From NCBI GenBank assembly GCA_003255025.1, contig QANY01000225.1, forward strand, positions 62,001 through 126,000: DNA of 64,000 bases. Reading direction: 5' to 3'. The notes under the pieces are model-generated. The model was not told where the DNA came from and made no database searches. It saw only the letters and a list, made by a program, of their open reading frames with translations. Positions 61,741 through 64,000 of the stretch are shown here, one piece after another (the first letter of the stretch is position 1; every line of letters starts with the position of its first letter). Source of the stretch: Datisca glomerata (taxonomy: Eukaryota; Streptophyta; Magnoliopsida; Cucurbitales; Datiscaceae). The translations under genes and the position numbers were made by a program.

Positions 61741-62437
61741 ATTGGGTAATTTGAAATTAAATATTAATTTAAATTTTTAAGTATCCCTAAATATCTGATA
61801 CACCATTATCAAGTAAGATATACAGATATTATTTTGATCACATCAATTAGATGAATCATGTTGAATTAGTTCATCAGTTTATCAATAAGAGAATTGAGTT
61901 GAGAACACAATTGGTTAGAGTAATTTTTCTTTACGATTAAAAGTTAATCAAATCTCTAAAAAAATATTCATTGTGTTCTTTTAGAGAATCGTCTCATAAA
62001 ATTCATTCTAAGTAAATATCTAGATCTCATGTCTTGAGAATATCTAGAGACAGAAAAAAAAGTTTTGTAATATTCTACGTGCCCACACACATCCTAGTTT
62101 GTTGAGAATTGACTTGAAAGATCTTGGTGTGGATCTTAGAGTCTACTGATTGTTGGAACAGTTTCGTCAAATGGAGGATCGATCGGTTTTGCAAGGACGC
62201 TTGATATAGACTACAAGAGGCATATGATTCCTAATCTTGTATGTTGTGATTTAATGTATAAATATATAATCGATCTTGACTGATTGAAAAATATTTTTCA
62301 ATAAAAAAAATTTATTTGGTTATCGTGGCATTGCAGAAGTTTTGTTCAATTAAAAATATTCGATCTTTATTAAAAAATTAATTTTTAAATGGTCACACGC
62401 CACATGATTCCACCGTGCACGCGCCGCGACGACCAAC

Positions 62438-64000
62438 AGGCCGATGTGGATTAATATCTTTATTAACTTACCGTGAATCATAAAAAGATAATACACATCA
62501 AAACTGATGATCATATTTAGATCAGTCTGAATTCTGAGTAGTCACAAACTCTTATGCATGTCTACTGGATTTTTGATCCACTCGTTAAGGTTTGTTTATA
62601 AAACAAGCTAGTGACTTTTGTTTTGGAGATTGAGTGATATGGATGGTTGGGAATATGATCTTACAAGATTTGGAATCTAAGTTTTCCTAAAGGATCATAT
62701 ATTGGTTCTCTTAAATGTTAATTCTAGAACTGAATGGTTATTGAACTCAAATTTACAATATGATTATAAATTAGCCATTCACTTATGAATTAATGATACT
62801 TAAGGATCAAGAGTTAGTAAGAAGGGTAAAATAGTAATTTTGACCAGCTCTAATTTATGAACCAATAATTGGAGGACATAACTACAAGAAATTATTATAT
62901 CAATGGACTATATCGAGGATACTTTGTAAATACATTATGTGATCTCTAAGAGTGTAAATTCCGTAATTATAGTTGAGTAATAATAGAATGAATAATAAGA
63001 TTATTTAATCAAAGAGTTTAATTAATAATCTAATTTATTGGAGTTTAGGGTTATGGGTCCATGGTATCTAAGTCACATTTGTACTACACAATTTATGGTG
63101 TGAATATTTCAGGACATGTGAAAAGGACTGACTTGCAAAAGGAATTATATTTCTGGGGTAAATAAATAATGATGAGATAATTATGTATGATTAATTAATT
63201 GAATTATTCAATATAATTTTTTGGAAATTATCATTAAATAACAATATCAATTAATTTTGTGTTAATTGATAAGTGAGATAAAATATCTTATTTATGAAAT
63301 TAGATAATGTTTAATGATTATGGGATAGTAATTCAAATTTTGAATCAACTAAATATGTTGTTTGAATTAACAAATATCTATATAATAATCTAATTAAAAT
63401 AAATAATAAATATGCAGAAATTGTCACTGGGCATGTTGGACTGCCACATGTCAATAACTAATTTTGACTGAGAGATCGACATGGACTACTATAGTGTCAC
63501 GTGGTACTATAGTGGTGCCGTGAAACTATAGTGTCGTGAGGCATTATGACTCCTCACAGCACGGCATTGCAGTGTTGTACAATTGCAATGGGTCTCACTT
63601 CAATTGCACATTTGTAATTAATTTATTATTTTATGTAAATTCCTAAAAAATCTGATATACCATTTATCTATAAAATATATTAATATTATTCTATTTGCTT
63701 TAATGTGATAACAACATAGTTGCAATTAGGGGTGAAACTCTCTAAGATTAAAAGTTAATCAAAAAACTCTGTGAAAAAACTTTTACTTGTTTTTCAATCA
63801 AAGTTTTGTCTCACAAAATTAATCATTCTCGAAAATCTCTAAATTTCATATGTTGAGTACATCTAGAGATGATGGATTACACTCACAAAGTCACAATTAA
63901 GCTTTCATGTGGATAGTTGTAAGTTGACCGAACAAGCGATGCCTTATTGTTTAAAGAGAAAATATGAGATATTTTAAGTTTTAATTATTAAGGATGAGAA
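62438..64000 (+). repeat. LTR-type repeat, copy 3 (runs off the window)
   Basis: It begins inside the repeat (GATGTGGATTAATA, equal to 60466) and follows copy 2 collinearly, with its own hairpin cluster. Non-coding. Confidence 0.75.

Larger units (their letters stand above)
60156..62437 (+). repeat. LTR-type repeat, copy 2
   Basis: It starts TGTTGGGGGTTATGC. From 60466 it matches 62438-63880. No protein-coding frame is present. Near the end is an ATCGTGGCATTGCAGAAG segment and a GC-rich CCGTGCACGCGCCGCGACG patch. Probably a long LTR or non-autonomous LTR element. Confidence 0.6.

Overview
This window is plant nuclear DNA, most likely from a eudicot. It is AT-rich and packed with nested LTR retrotransposons (Ty3/gypsy of the Tat/Retand type, Ty1/copia), a CACTA transposon, a non-autonomous Mutator-like element and many minisatellites. 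Nearly all coding sequence is decayed transposon protein. The species cannot be named from the sequence. All family assignments come from reading translations and motifs; no database search was run.

Layout. 1-6580: decayed Tat-type gypsy element (RT/RNase H remnant, three tandem arrays, polypurine tract, 3' LTR), with an LTR-like insertion at about 2556-4303. 6602-7780: a block that occurs again at 41 and 53.8 kb. 8191-9447: complete 1257-bp Mutator-like element with a perfect 9-bp target duplication. 9826-13250: CACTA element with TNP2 transposase pseudogene on the minus strand. 13913-19530: minus-strand Retand-like gypsy element with an antisense ORF and a 58-bp tandem array. 20280-23770: satellite zone with inverted blocks, a GC-rich long hairpin, and TCATTTT-type repeats. 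24052-37859: long-LTR (2.2 kb) gypsy family, comprising one isolated LTR and one nearly full minus-strand element (gag with a DUF7745-like N-terminus, protease, RT, RNase H; integrase lost).

38899-40960 (minus) holds the only convincing host gene. It is a four-exon RNase T2/S-RNase-like gene that reads through four exons with GT-AG introns to 292 aa. It has a signal peptide, a TATA box and the conserved cysteines of the family, but both catalytic histidine motifs are substituted and there is an extra C-terminal exon. An S-RNase-like gene in repeat-rich DNA resembles a self-incompatibility-locus setting, but no F-box partner gene was seen.

41695-53811: a 12-kb LTR element with no recognisable protein genes, full of tandem arrays, inserted with a 5-bp target duplication into the second copy of the 6602-7780 block. 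A decayed copia element (42623-47738) is nested in its 5' LTR. 54.3-56.7 kb: minus-strand copia remnant split by an insertion. 56.8-58.4 kb: 530-bp tandem repeats. 58.5-59.8 kb: a 591-bp duplication carrying a primer-binding site, with a 58-bp inverted repeat. 59.8-64.0 kb: direct copies of one LTR-type repeat with conserved hairpin clusters.
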